Notes: generated by a model not told the origin, from the letters alone. Counted from the first letter of the stretch, positions 1-7,481 are shown. The stretch: DNA of 16,942 bases from Chitinophagaceae bacterium UBA3961 (GCA_002385265.1 DGDD01000222.1:863-17804), one strand, 5' to 3'. Made by a program: numbers and translations.

Positions 1-34
1 CTAAAGCCTAAAGCCCAAGGCCTAATACCTAATC
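1..34. repeat. Degenerate 7-bp tandem repeat
   Basis: The left edge reads as consecutive seven-base units (CCTAAAG, CCCAAGG, CCTAATA, CCTAATC), with the first unit cut by the window edge. Such low-complexity heptamer tracts are seen between genes in Bacteroidota. The array ends three bases before the distal regulator box of the next promoter. No function is evident. Confidence 0.55.
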
Positions 35-36
35 AA

Positions 37-102
37 CTGATTAAAATCACCCCCTCCTCCTACTAAGGTCATATTTGTCACAAAGTACTTCCAATAATTT
101 TG
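37..102 (+). promoter_or_regulatory. CRP/FNR-type box plus Bacteroidota promoter of the gene at 158
   Basis: A symmetrical box CTGATTAAAATCAC lies at 37-50 (TGAT-N4-ATCA). A half-site GGTCAT lies at 67-72, where a second box would end. The -7 element TAATTTTG (95-102) matches TAnnTTTG perfectly, and TTTG (74-77) sits 17 bp upstream as a -33 element. The first TGA (38) is 57 bp before the TA of the -7 element, the same distance as at the ccoI and ccoS promoters. Transcription would start near 109. Binding by the receiver-CRP protein encoded at 1271-2320 is inferred. Confidence 0.7.
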
Positions 103-157
103 GTACAACGTAAGGTGTGTAAGGTTGAATGCTAAATGCTTACGTATGTTAACGACT

Positions 158-532
158 ATGATTTTAGAGATTTCCGCTGATAAATCCATCAAACAGGTGC
201 AGGAAGATTTTTCTCATTTGTTTCCTTACTTGAAGATTGAGTTCTTCAGGAATGGAACTATTGCGCGTAAAGATCGTTACCCGGCTGCCACACTTATTTC
301 CAACGACCACCCCATTAGTGCAGCCCAAACCCGTCCTAAAAACAATGGTGACCTATACCTCGACGAAACCATGACGGTAGCCGAATTGGAACAAAGTTTC
401 TTAACGCATTTCGGACTATCGGTTCAAGTATTCCGCCGCTCCGGCAAACTCTGGCTCGAAACCACCATGACCGACAACTGGACCCTGAAGCAACAAAATG
501 ATCATGGACGAGAGATTGCAGCGAGTTGGTGA
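158..532 (+). CDS. Conserved-looking small protein of unknown function
   Basis: This 124-residue soluble protein has no signal peptide or membrane segment, and I do not recognise its family with certainty. The N-terminal half has a short helix followed by a PYLKIEFF strand (about residues 24-31). The C-terminal half has an acidic helix (VAELEQSF, about 74-81), then VQVFRRSGKLWLETT and a TDNWTL segment, suggesting a compact alpha/beta fold. Starts at TTG 125, ATG 146 and ATG 158 share the frame. I chose 158 because MILEISADK reads as a natural first strand, but 146 is equally possible. The promoter matches the cbb3 promoters in box geometry, so expression with the microaerobic oxidase is inferred. 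The protein contains one Cys at most upstream of the chosen start and no obvious metal or heme motif. Confidence 0.8.
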   Translation: MILEISADKSIKQVQEDFSHLFPYLKIEFFRNGTIARKDRYPAATLISNDHPISAAQTRPKNNGDLYLDETMTVAELEQSFLTHFGLSVQVFRRSGKLWLETTMTDNWTLKQQNDHGREIAASW

Positions 533-628
533 GGAGGATTCGCTAAAAATTTGTAATTAATTTCCCCATCAAATTCTTGTTCTCTTAGGAAAACAACGGA
601 AAATAAAAAAGCAAACACTAACACTAAG

Positions 629-1018
629 TTACTTATAACTAAGCATGTCTTTCAATTGAGTTATAGAAAGTATTAGTCCAAACAAGCCTAAGATCCCAAA
701 CGATATTAGATTCCTTAATGCAGATTCTTCCGGATACAATATATGCTTAGAACCATTAAGCACTCTCATATCAACTAATTCTCCAACATGATGTGTTTCG
801 CAAAAGTCACCGTTAGTATGTTTATCATACATTCTTCCCTGATAACTATAAGTTACATAGTACCAAATTTTAGTGCCTATACAAGAACTGGGCAAACTTT
901 CAATTCTCATTTTAACCACATGACCATTCTTTTCAACATCAACTTTTTCATAGTTCTTTACAATCAAAACAATTGAACCAAGAAAAAAAATAGCGCCTGA
1001 TATAAAAAGAAATTTCAT
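629..1018 (-). CDS. Small two-TM membrane protein, DUF3592-like topology
   Basis: The 129-residue protein has a hydrophobic N-terminal segment (about residues 3-20), a polar middle of about 80 residues, and a second hydrophobic segment (about 101-119) before a short Lys-rich tail. The middle contains a strand-rich stretch around YYVTYSYQG (53-61), two cysteines (46 and 73) and a basic/His patch CETHHVGE (73-80). Order and length resemble DUF3592-type membrane proteins, where a beta-rich domain sits between two helices. That assignment is by shape only and is tentative. The gene is convergent with the gene at 158 and stands alone, with 250 bp of repeat-containing DNA between it and the next minus-strand gene. 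No clear promoter was found upstream. Function unknown. Confidence 0.7.
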   Translation of the reverse strand: MKFLFISGAIFFLGSIVLIVKNYEKVDVEKNGHVVKMRIESLPSSCIGTKIWYYVTYSYQGRMYDKHTNGDFCETHHVGELVDMRVLNGSKHILYPEESALRNLISFGILGLFGLILSITQLKDMLSYK

Positions 1019-1184
1019 TTTCTATTCAATTAAAATCCAATGATAGTTAACTTCAATTAGATCACACTTTATCATTCAATAGGTAGATTGCAAGCCACAA
1101 GCGGGATAATTTAATTTTAAAACAATAATCAATAAACAAAGAATGATTCATAAATACTGTGGTGCAAATCTTACACACAGCAAG

Positions 1185-1279
1185 AAGGATAATCCTTTAC
1201 CCATCACCTAAATCCTTCTAATCCTAGCACAAATAGTAATCCTTTACCCATCACCTAAATCCTTCTAATCCTAGTACAA
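1185..1279. repeat. 47-bp tandem duplication overlapping the 3' end of the response regulator gene
   Basis: Positions 1190-1232 and 1237-1279 are 43-bp copies with a single difference (C at 1227, T at 1274), giving a 47-bp period. The second copy includes the last codons and stop codon of the minus-strand gene ending at 1271. The first copy is preceded by AAGGAT-A-ATCCTT (1185-1197). Only two copies exist and no spacers vary, so it is not a CRISPR array. Confidence 0.9.
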
Positions 1280-2320
1280 TAGGTTCTTCAGTTTCTCCTC
1301 ATTCGCAATTCGAATCTTTCCTTCTTTAATTTCAACCAATCCCTCTGATTTGAAATCGCTGAGGGTACGGATAAGAGACTCCGTGGCTGTGCCCACGTAT
1401 TGGGCAATGTCTTCGCGAGAGATATCAATTTGTTGGTGCCCGCTGGCTTTGTTGAATTTTTCATGAATGCTCACCAGGGCCTTGGCTACCCTTTTGCGGA
1501 GCGAATCGTAAGCCAAATGCAGGAGACGATCTTCTTTTTCCTTTACATCGCGAGCAATGAGCTTAATGAACTTGCCCGCAATAGAAATATCTTTATACAC
1601 CGCATCTAAAAAATCATCCTTAGGGATTGCCACTACCTCTGCATCTTCCAATACTTCAGCACTGTCTTCATAACTGGAATTCTCCAACAAAGCAGTATAT
1701 CCTAAGAAGTCGCCTTCACTGTATAAATTGGTAATGTATTCCTTTCCGTCTTCATGCACTTTAAAGGTTTTCACTTTACCTGCTTTCACGAAGTACAAGA
1801 ACTTTGGTCTTTTAGTTTCTGAATAAATCAATTGCTTTTTTGCATGGAAACTGCTGTCGTACTGATCGGGATTGAGCGTAATGATGCCGCTTTCATTCAA
1901 GTTCTTCAACAAATTATTTACCGAACCTGCTGCACTTGCTTCTTTCAATAAATCGGATTTCTTCAATCTGATTTCAATGGCATTCAACAATTCAATATCA
2001 TCAAAGGGTTTTGTGATATAATCGTCGGCTCCCATTTCCATTCCTTTTCTAAAATCGGAACGTTCTGTTTTAGCAGTAAGAAAGATAAATGGAATGTTCT
2101 CTGTAGCGCTGTTCTTTTTCAGTAAATGGAGGACTCCGTAACCGTCGAGATCCGGCATCATGATATCACATACAATTAAATCGGGCTGGTCTTGCATGGC
2201 CGATTCAACGCCTTTTTTCCCATTGGGTGCTGTGGCCACTTGATAGCCTGCTAACGTTAAAATTTCGGCTGTGTTTTCTCTGATGTCTGTATTATCGTCG
2301 ATTACTAGAATTTTTCGCAT
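1271..2320 (-). CDS. Response regulator: receiver domain fused to CRP/FNR-type transcription factor
   Basis: 349 residues. An N-terminal receiver domain (about 1-122) has the acidic pair D8/D9, phosphoacceptor D52 in CDIMMPDLDG, T82 and K104, so it should be phosphorylated by a histidine kinase. A cyclic-nucleotide-binding-type beta barrel follows (about 150-240), then a linking helix and a CRP-type winged helix-turn-helix (about 265-345). The recognition helix, GTATESLIRTL, keeps E314 and R318 at the positions FNR and CRP use to read TGA/TCA half-sites. The barrel has D219-S220-A221 where cAMP binders have Arg-Ser, and there is no FNR-like cysteine cluster. cAMP or Fe-S sensing therefore looks unlikely, and phosphorylation is the apparent input. 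The gene is divergent from ccoI (149 bp apart), and matching boxes lie before ccoI and ccoS. Regulation of the cbb3 genes is inferred. Confidence 0.93.
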   Translation of the reverse strand: MRKILVIDDNTDIRENTAEILTLAGYQVATAPNGKKGVESAMQDQPDLIVCDIMMPDLDGYGVLHLLKKNSATENIPFIFLTAKTERSDFRKGMEMGADDYITKPFDDIELLNAIEIRLKKSDLLKEASAAGSVNNLLKNLNESGIITLNPDQYDSSFHAKKQLIYSETKRPKFLYFVKAGKVKTFKVHEDGKEYITNLYSEGDFLGYTALLENSSYEDSAEVLEDAEVVAIPKDDFLDAVYKDISIAGKFIKLIARDVKEKEDRLLHLAYDSLRKRVAKALVSIHEKFNKASGHQQIDISREDIAQYVGTATESLIRTLSDFKSEGLVEIKEGKIRIANEEKLKNLLY

Positions 2321-2353
2321 AACAGCTATTTATTATATTAAATCCGATCTCTC

Positions 2354-2361
2354 CAAAATTA
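2354..2361 (-). promoter_or_regulatory. Putative -7 element of the response regulator gene
   Basis: Read on the minus strand, this is TAATTTTG, a perfect TAnnTTTG, placing the transcript start about 25-30 bp before the ATG at 2320. No TTTG lies at the right distance upstream. The TGA-N6-TCA boxes in the shared intergenic region lie about 38 and 60 bp from this element, unlike the 33/55 spacing toward ccoI. Any autoregulation would therefore use a different helical face. Confidence 0.5.
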
Positions 2362-2388
2362 AACAATATTTCCTTTGCACTCAGTAAA

Positions 2389-2454
2389 TTGACGAATATC
2401 AAGGTATAGTTTGACAACGCTCATTTCTTTCCCTTTTTAGGAAAAATACCTTCG
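2389..2454 (+). promoter_or_regulatory. Tandem CRP/FNR-type boxes and -7 element of ccoI
   Basis: Box 1 is TTGACGAATATCAA (2389-2402), nine of ten defined bases of the FNR consensus TTGAT-N4-ATCAA. Box 2 is TTGACAACGCTCAT (2411-2424), which keeps TGA-N6-TCA. The box starts are 22 bp apart. The -7 element is TACCTTCG (2447-2454), one base off TAnnTTTG. There is no TTTG at the -33 position, which fits an activator-dependent promoter with boxes near -41 and -63. The leader would be only about 10 nt. Confidence 0.75.
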
Positions 2455-2469
2455 CCCAAACTGATTTTT

Positions 2470-4875
2470 ATGGCAAGTGTTACGGCCGGCTCTACTACAA
2501 CCTGCGCGCATTGCGGCGAATCCTGTACCACCAACGATTTGATGTGGACAGACAAACATTTCTGCTGCGATGGATGCAAAATGGTGTATCAACTGTTGCA
2601 AAAGAACGGATTGTGCGAATACTACTCACTCAATAACAACCCGGGAATCAACCAACGTAAGCAAGTACGTTCCGGAAAATTCGCCTTCCTAGACGATGCC
2701 GAAATCAGTGACAAATTGATTCAATTCAAAGACAGCAGTCAGGTTCATGTGAACTTCTATCTCCCTCAAATGCATTGCAGTAGTTGTTTATACTTATTAG
2801 AACACCTGCACCAAATGGAACCTGCCATCATTCAATCGAAAGTAAATTTTGTAAGTAAAGAAGTGGTGATAGTCTTTGATCCTTCTCAATTCAGTATAAG
2901 AAAAACAGCCGAATTGCTTACTGCTATTGGCTATGAGCCTTATATCAGTTTAAACGACTTAAAAGAACGCAAATCCAAATTCAATAAAGCACTGATTTAT
3001 CCTTTGGGCGTAGCCGGATTTTGCTTCGCCAATATCATGCTTTTAAGCTTTCCGGAATACCTTGGGTTGGAAGACGCGGAGAAACAGCTCCAGGGTATCT
3101 TCCGATTGATCAATGTATTGCTCTCACTTCCGGTAGTATTCTTCAGTGCTACCCCATTTTACAAAAGCGGTTGGAAAGCGCTGCGTCATGGCTATCTGAA
3201 CATCGATGCTCCTATTGCGCTGGCAACCATTGTAACATTCATCAGAAGTATGTACGAAGTGACTACAGGTACAGGTTCCGGCTACTTTGATTCCATGACA
3301 GGAATCGTCTTCTTCATGCTCATTGGTAGGGTACTTCAAGACAAAACCTACGAACAACTTTCATTTGAAAGAGATTATACCAGCTATTTCCCCATCGCAG
3401 TAACAGTTTTAACGGAAGAGGGTGAAAAACCAACTTCTTTACCCAATATTAAAAACGGCGACACCATTAAGATCCACAACGAAGAGCTGATTCCGGCCGA
3501 CGGTATTTTAACCCGAGGCAAAGCGCTGATTGATTATAGTTTTGTGACAGGGGAAAGCGTGCCTGTTTTGAAAGAAATGGGAGAAATCATCTACGCCGGC
3601 GGCAAACAAACAGGTGGCGCCATTGAGCTATTGGTGATCAAAGAAGTGACTCAGAGCTATCTTACCAAACTCTGGTCGGGTGATCAATTCAAAGAAACAG
3701 AAACCTCAAAACGTCATTCTTTTGTAGATGCCTTGAGCCGCTATTTCACAGTGGGACTGTTTTCTTTGGCAATTGGAGCCGGCATCTATTGGTGGTTGAA
3801 TGATCCTACAAGAATGTGGCATGTGATTAGTTCTATTTTGATTGTGGCCTGCCCCTGCGCCTTATTGCTTTCCAATACGTTTACCAATGGAAATATCTTA
3901 CGCATTATGGGGAGAAAGAAGATGTACATGCGCAATGCCATGGCCATTGAACAACTATCTGAGATCACCCATATTGTATTCGATAAAACCGGCACCATTA
4001 CCAATCCAAAAGAGCAGGAAATACACTACACCGGAAAAGAGCTTTCGCACAACCAGATCAAACAATTGATATCCTTGGCAGCTCAATCGAGCCACCCGCT
4101 CAGCAAATCCATTGTTCGCTATTTTGGTCAGTACAGTCCAAACATGTCTGTGACGGGCTATCAAGAATTACCCGGAAAAGGCATAGAAGGTTTTGTAGAC
4201 AATGAATTGGTAGCCTTGGGCTCTAAAAGTTACATTACCGGTCAAAACGATAAATACGACCCAAGCACCCAAGTGTGGATTGCATTCGAGAATACTGCCT
4301 TTGGTTATTTCACCATCCAAAACAAGTATCGTGAGGGTTTGCCGCAATTAATGCAAGATTTGGGCAGGAACTATAAAATATCAATTTTATCAGGTGATCA
4401 TTCCGGAGAAAAAAACAGGTTGGAAAAAATGATTCCAAAAGGCTCTCATTTGTTGTTTGAACAAAGTCCACAAGACAAACTGAGCTATATTCAAAGTCTT
4501 CAATCGAAGGGAGAAAAAGTAATGATGATTGGCGACGGACTAAACGATGCAGGCGCCTTGAAGAAAAGCGATATTGGGATCGCACTCACCGACGACAGTA
4601 ACAATTTTACTCCAGCCAGCGATGCCATTCTAGAAGCTTCACAATTAAAAGCGTTGCCTCAATTCATCAAGCTCAGTATTGCCAATAAACGAATTGTATG
4701 GACAGCCTTTATTGTAAGCATTATCTACAATTCCATTGGTCTTACCATTGCAGCTAAGGGACTTCTCTCTCCCATGGTTGCCGCTATTCTTATGCCTGCC
4801 AGTACTATTAGCATTCTGCTGATCACATTCGGGTTGAGTAATGTGGCGGGGAAGAGGCTGTTTACTAACCACTAG
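2470..4875 (+). CDS. ccoI: Copper-translocating P1B-type ATPase CcoI (FixI) for cbb3 oxidase assembly
   Basis: 801 residues. It begins with a Cys-rich metal-binding region (C12, C15, C19, C32, C33, C36), as in the ATPase-associated domain of CcoI/FixI proteins. A heavy-metal-associated domain follows, with CSSC at 103-106. Membrane helices start near residue 175. The actuator motif TGES is at 360-363, the membrane metal-site motif CPC at 461-463, the phosphorylation motif DKTGT at 505-509, the nucleotide-domain HP pair at 542-543 and GDGLND at 688-693. All catalytic motifs are intact. The family exports Cu(I) across the inner membrane for the CuB site of cbb3 oxidase. Its own promoter carries the same box pair as the ccoS operon just downstream, and it ends at a strong terminator, so the two are separate but probably co-regulated units. 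The start at 2470 is the only good ATG near the promoter. Confidence 0.95.
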   Translation: MASVTAGSTTTCAHCGESCTTNDLMWTDKHFCCDGCKMVYQLLQKNGLCEYYSLNNNPGINQRKQVRSGKFAFLDDAEISDKLIQFKDSSQVHVNFYLPQMHCSSCLYLLEHLHQMEPAIIQSKVNFVSKEVVIVFDPSQFSIRKTAELLTAIGYEPYISLNDLKERKSKFNKALIYPLGVAGFCFANIMLLSFPEYLGLEDAEKQLQGIFRLINVLLSLPVVFFSATPFYKSGWKALRHGYLNIDAPIALATIVTFIRSMYEVTTGTGSGYFDSMTGIVFFMLIGRVLQDKTYEQLSFERDYTSYFPIAVTVLTEEGEKPTSLPNIKNGDTIKIHNEELIPADGILTRGKALIDYSFVTGESVPVLKEMGEIIYAGGKQTGGAIELLVIKEVTQSYLTKLWSGDQFKETETSKRHSFVDALSRYFTVGLFSLAIGAGIYWWLNDPTRMWHVISSILIVACPCALLLSNTFTNGNILRIMGRKKMYMRNAMAIEQLSEITHIVFDKTGTITNPKEQEIHYTGKELSHNQIKQLISLAAQSSHPLSKSIVRYFGQYSPNMSVTGYQELPGKGIEGFVDNELVALGSKSYITGQNDKYDPSTQVWIAFENTAFGYFTIQNKYREGLPQLMQDLGRNYKISILSGDHSGEKNRLEKMIPKGSHLLFEQSPQDKLSYIQSLQSKGEKVMMIGDGLNDAGALKKSDIGIALTDDSNNFTPASDAILEASQLKALPQFIKLSIANKRIVWTAFIVSIIYNSIGLTIAAKGLLSPMVAAILMPASTISILLITFGLSNVAGKRLFTNH

Positions 4876-4880
4876 TAATT

Positions 4881-5010
4881 AAGTTTTTGAGTGGTTTTGT
4901 TGTTGAGTAGTAAAAACTCAAAATATTGCCATGTTATATAAAAGGCTCTTGATGCAAGAGCCTTTTTTTGTTTGACACTAAAGAACTAAAAACTAAACAA
5001 CTTAAAAACT
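4881..5010. repeat. AT-rich dispersed ACTAAAAAACT/GAGTTTTT-type repeats
   Basis: On both sides of the ccoI terminator are low-complexity words such as AGTTTTTGAGT, TTGTTGAGT and AAGAACTAAAAACTAAACAAC. TTTTGAGT (4885-4892) and ACTCAAAA (4916-4923) are inverted copies. Closely similar words recur at 16785-16835 and 16920-16942 at the right edge of the window. They look like degenerate intergenic repeats without coding content. Confidence 0.5.
4941..4969 (+). terminator. Intrinsic terminator after ccoI
   Basis: GGCTCTTG, a 3-nt loop (ATG) and CAAGAGCC form a perfect 8-bp stem, preceded by AAA and followed by seven T residues. It separates ccoI from the ccoS operon. The A-tract before the stem might also let it work weakly on the other strand, but no gene there needs it. 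Confidence 0.9.
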
Positions 5011-5020
5011 TGTCTCTTAA

Positions 5021-5086
5021 CTGACCAAAGTCATCTTTTCCTTTGAGACCTGTCATTTATCAAGCCGGCATCCATAGATAGCTTTA
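5021..5086 (+). promoter_or_regulatory. Tandem CRP/FNR-type boxes and -7 element of the cbb3 operon
   Basis: Box 1 is CTGACCAAAGTCAT (5021-5034), with perfect TGAC/GTCA arms. Box 2 is TTGAGACCTGTCAT (5043-5056). Both keep TGA-N6-TCA and start 22 bp apart. The -7 element is TAGCTTTA (5079-5086), one base off TAnnTTTG. Distances from the TGA of each box to the TA of the -7 element are 57 and 35 bp, identical to ccoI. No -33 TTTG lies at the usual spacing. The transcript would start near 5093, about 17 nt before ccoS. Confidence 0.77.
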
Positions 5087-5109
5087 CACCCGATTCTAAA
5101 TTTCAATCT

Positions 5110-5277
5110 ATGAGTGCTATCATCATCCTACTAGTCGTCAGTATATCGGTTGCCAGCCTCTTCCTCTTTGCGTTTTTGTGGAGTGTGAAGTCGGGGCAAT
5201 ACGACGACGAGCTTTCGCCTCCACTCCGAATGTTATTCGATGACAAACCCAAAGAATCCACTTCCACAAAGCAATAA
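5110..5277 (+). CDS. ccoS: cbb3-type oxidase assembly protein CcoS
   Basis: This 55-residue protein starts at ATG 5110. It has one membrane helix (about residues 3-24) followed by the family signature W24-SVKSGQYDD (to 33), then PPLRMLFDD (37-45) and a short polar tail. CcoS is a small membrane factor needed for incorporation of heme and copper cofactors into CcoN. It is the first gene of the operon, 27 bp before ccoNO, and is first behind the regulated promoter. Length and signature are typical of the family. Confidence 0.93.
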   Translation: MSAIIILLVVSISVASLFLFAFLWSVKSGQYDDELSPPLRMLFDDKPKESTSTKQ

Positions 5278-5304
5278 CCAATACCAACATAGAAACTAAA
5301 TTGT

Positions 5305-7464
5305 ATGCAATTAGAAAAGTTTTATTACGACAACAAGATTGTGAAAGCCTTTGGCTTTGCTACTGTTCTTTGGGGAATTGTAGGCATGCTAGCAGGGCTG
5401 TTGGTAGCGATCCAGTTTTACTATCCGGCCGCTACGTTCAATTTTGCCCCTACCACCTTTGGTAGATTGAGACCCGTACACACCAACGCTGTCATTTTCG
5501 CCTTCGTGGGAAATGGTATGTTCGCCGGTGTTTATTATTCATTGCAACGCCTTTGTAAGGCTCGTATGTTCAGCGACAAACTGAGCTGGCTTCATTTCTG
5601 GGGCTGGCAAAGTATCATTGTAGCTGCGGCACTCACCTTATTCGCCGGATTTACTACCGGAAAAGAATACGCTGAGTTAGAATGGCCGGTTGACATCATG
5701 ATCACCCTTGTTTGGGTGGTATTTGGTATCAACTTATTTGGCACCATTATTAAGCGCCGTGAGAAGCACTTGTACGTAGCCATTTGGTTTTACATTGCCA
5801 CTTGGGTTACCGTTGCCATGCTTCACATCGTGAACTCTTTTGAAATTCCTGTTTCCTTATTCAAAAGCTATAGCATGTATGCGGGTGTTCAAGACGCCCT
5901 TGTACAATGGTGGTATGGTCACAACGCGGTAGCGTTTTTCCTTACTACTCCAATTTTGGGTATCATGTACTATTTCCTGCCAAAAGCAGCAAATCGTCCG
6001 GTTTACTCTTACCGTCTTTCTATCATTCACTTCTGGGCCCTTATTTTTATCTATATCTGGGCTGGTCCACACCACTTATTATACACCGCTTTACCCGATT
6101 GGGCACAATCTCTCGGATCAGTATTCTCTGTGATGCTCATCTTCCCAAGTTGGGGTGGTATGTTGAACGGTCTGTTCACATTAAGAGGTGCATGGGATAA
6201 AGTTCGTGAAGAACCCGTACTGAAATTCTTTGTGGTAGCTGTTACCTGTTATGGAATGAGCACCCTTGAAGGTCCCTTATTAAGTATCAAGAGCATCAAT
6301 GCCATTTCTCACTTTACCGATTGGACTATTGCACACGTGCACATTGGTGGTTTGGGATGGAATGGATTTATTGCCTTCGGTATGCTGTACTATTTGATTC
6401 CAAAAATGTGGAACACTCCTTTGTACAGTAAAAAATTAGCAACCAATCACTTTTGGCTGGGAACTATTGGTATTGTGATCTATGCAGTACCGATGTATTG
6501 GGCAGGGTTTACTCAAGCACAGATGTGGAAGACCTTTACAGAAGAAGGAACCTTGAAATTCCAGTTCTTGGAAACAGTAACGCACATCATTCCTATGTAC
6601 ATCACTCGTAGTATTGGTGGATTGTTGTACCTCGTTGGTGCATTTATCATGGTGTACAACCTAGTTAAAACTGCGAAACAAGGAAGCTTTATTGCAAACG
6701 AAGAAGCTGAGGCAGCCCCTCTTCATGACGAAGTACCTCATGGTAAACGTCACTGGCACAGTTGGATTGAAAGCCGTCCACTTACCATGTTAGTATTCAG
6801 TTTAATTCTTGTAGCAATTGGAGGATTGTTGGAATTGGTTCCTACTTTCCTAATAAAATCAAACGTTCCTACCATCGCTAGTGTGAAACCTTATACACCG
6901 CTTGAGTTACAAGGAAGAGACATTTATGTAAGAGAAGGTTGTTATACCTGCCACTCTCAAATGGTTCGTCCGTTCCGCGATGAAGTAAAACGTTACGGTG
7001 AATATTCAAAAGCCGGTGAATTTGTGTACGACCATCCATTCCAATGGGGTAGTAAACGTAGCGGACCCGATTTAGCTCGTGAAGGAGGCAAGAATCCGAA
7101 CAGCTGGCATTTCATGCACATGTTCGATCCACGTCAAACCGACGAAAACTCTATCATGCCGGCTTATGCATGGTTGTATAAAAATGATCTAGACATCGAA
7201 TCTACCCCAGCAAAAATCAGAGCCATGCAAACATTGGGTGTTCCTTATGAAGCAGGCTATGATCAAAAGGCAACAGCGGAACTAGAAAAACAAGCTAAGG
7301 AAATTGAAAAAGACCTGAGTAGCGATGATAAAGTACGCAAGCTGATCCTTATGGAAAACATGCAGGATTTGCATAAGAAAGAAATTGTGGCATTGATCGC
7401 TTACTTGCAACGCTTGGGCAAAGACATCAAATTGGCTCCTAAAGCAGAAACCGCATCTAATTAA
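5305..7464 (+). CDS. ccoNO: Fused cbb3 oxidase subunits I and II (CcoN-CcoO)
   Basis: 719 residues. The CcoN part (about 1-460) is the catalytic multi-helix subunit. H59 and H346 match the low-spin heme b ligands, H344 the heme b3 ligand, and H206, H256 and H257 the CuB ligands. Y250 is the expected cross-linked tyrosine. All are offset by one from what I recall of the Pseudomonas stutzeri numbering. A cytoplasmic-looking linker (about 455-490) leads to the CcoO part: a membrane anchor (about 491-516), a c-type heme site CYTCH (546-550) and a probable Met ligand in SIMPAY (M618). A charged helix (655-690) precedes the C-terminus. CcoN reduces O2 with high affinity, and CcoO passes electrons to it in the periplasm. 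In Proteobacteria these are separate genes; the fusion is known from Bacteroidota. No stop or frameshift separates the halves. Confidence 0.96.
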   Translation: MQLEKFYYDNKIVKAFGFATVLWGIVGMLAGLLVAIQFYYPAATFNFAPTTFGRLRPVHTNAVIFAFVGNGMFAGVYYSLQRLCKARMFSDKLSWLHFWGWQSIIVAAALTLFAGFTTGKEYAELEWPVDIMITLVWVVFGINLFGTIIKRREKHLYVAIWFYIATWVTVAMLHIVNSFEIPVSLFKSYSMYAGVQDALVQWWYGHNAVAFFLTTPILGIMYYFLPKAANRPVYSYRLSIIHFWALIFIYIWAGPHHLLYTALPDWAQSLGSVFSVMLIFPSWGGMLNGLFTLRGAWDKVREEPVLKFFVVAVTCYGMSTLEGPLLSIKSINAISHFTDWTIAHVHIGGLGWNGFIAFGMLYYLIPKMWNTPLYSKKLATNHFWLGTIGIVIYAVPMYWAGFTQAQMWKTFTEEGTLKFQFLETVTHIIPMYITRSIGGLLYLVGAFIMVYNLVKTAKQGSFIANEEAEAAPLHDEVPHGKRHWHSWIESRPLTMLVFSLILVAIGGLLELVPTFLIKSNVPTIASVKPYTPLELQGRDIYVREGCYTCHSQMVRPFRDEVKRYGEYSKAGEFVYDHPFQWGSKRSGPDLAREGGKNPNSWHFMHMFDPRQTDENSIMPAYAWLYKNDLDIESTPAKIRAMQTLGVPYEAGYDQKATAELEKQAKEIEKDLSSDDKVRKLILMENMQDLHKKEIVALIAYLQRLGKDIKLAPKAETASN

Positions 7465-7481
7465 CCATCAAAAACAGCAGT

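Noticed and set aside
788..976. 62-residue plus-strand open frame opposite the two-TM protein
   Set aside because: It is antisense to a more plausible membrane protein, with no promoter and no recognisable motif.
1185..1197. Terminator for the response regulator gene
   Set aside because: AAGGAT-A-ATCCTT leaves too small a loop for a stable hairpin and no T-tract follows on the minus strand.
1190..1279. Possible CRISPR array
   Set aside because: There are only two copies, directly adjacent, with a 4-bp gap and no spacers or cas genes.
3021..3290. Alternative-frame protein inside ccoI
   Set aside because: It is a shadow of the ccoI frame, in which all P-type ATPase motifs are intact.
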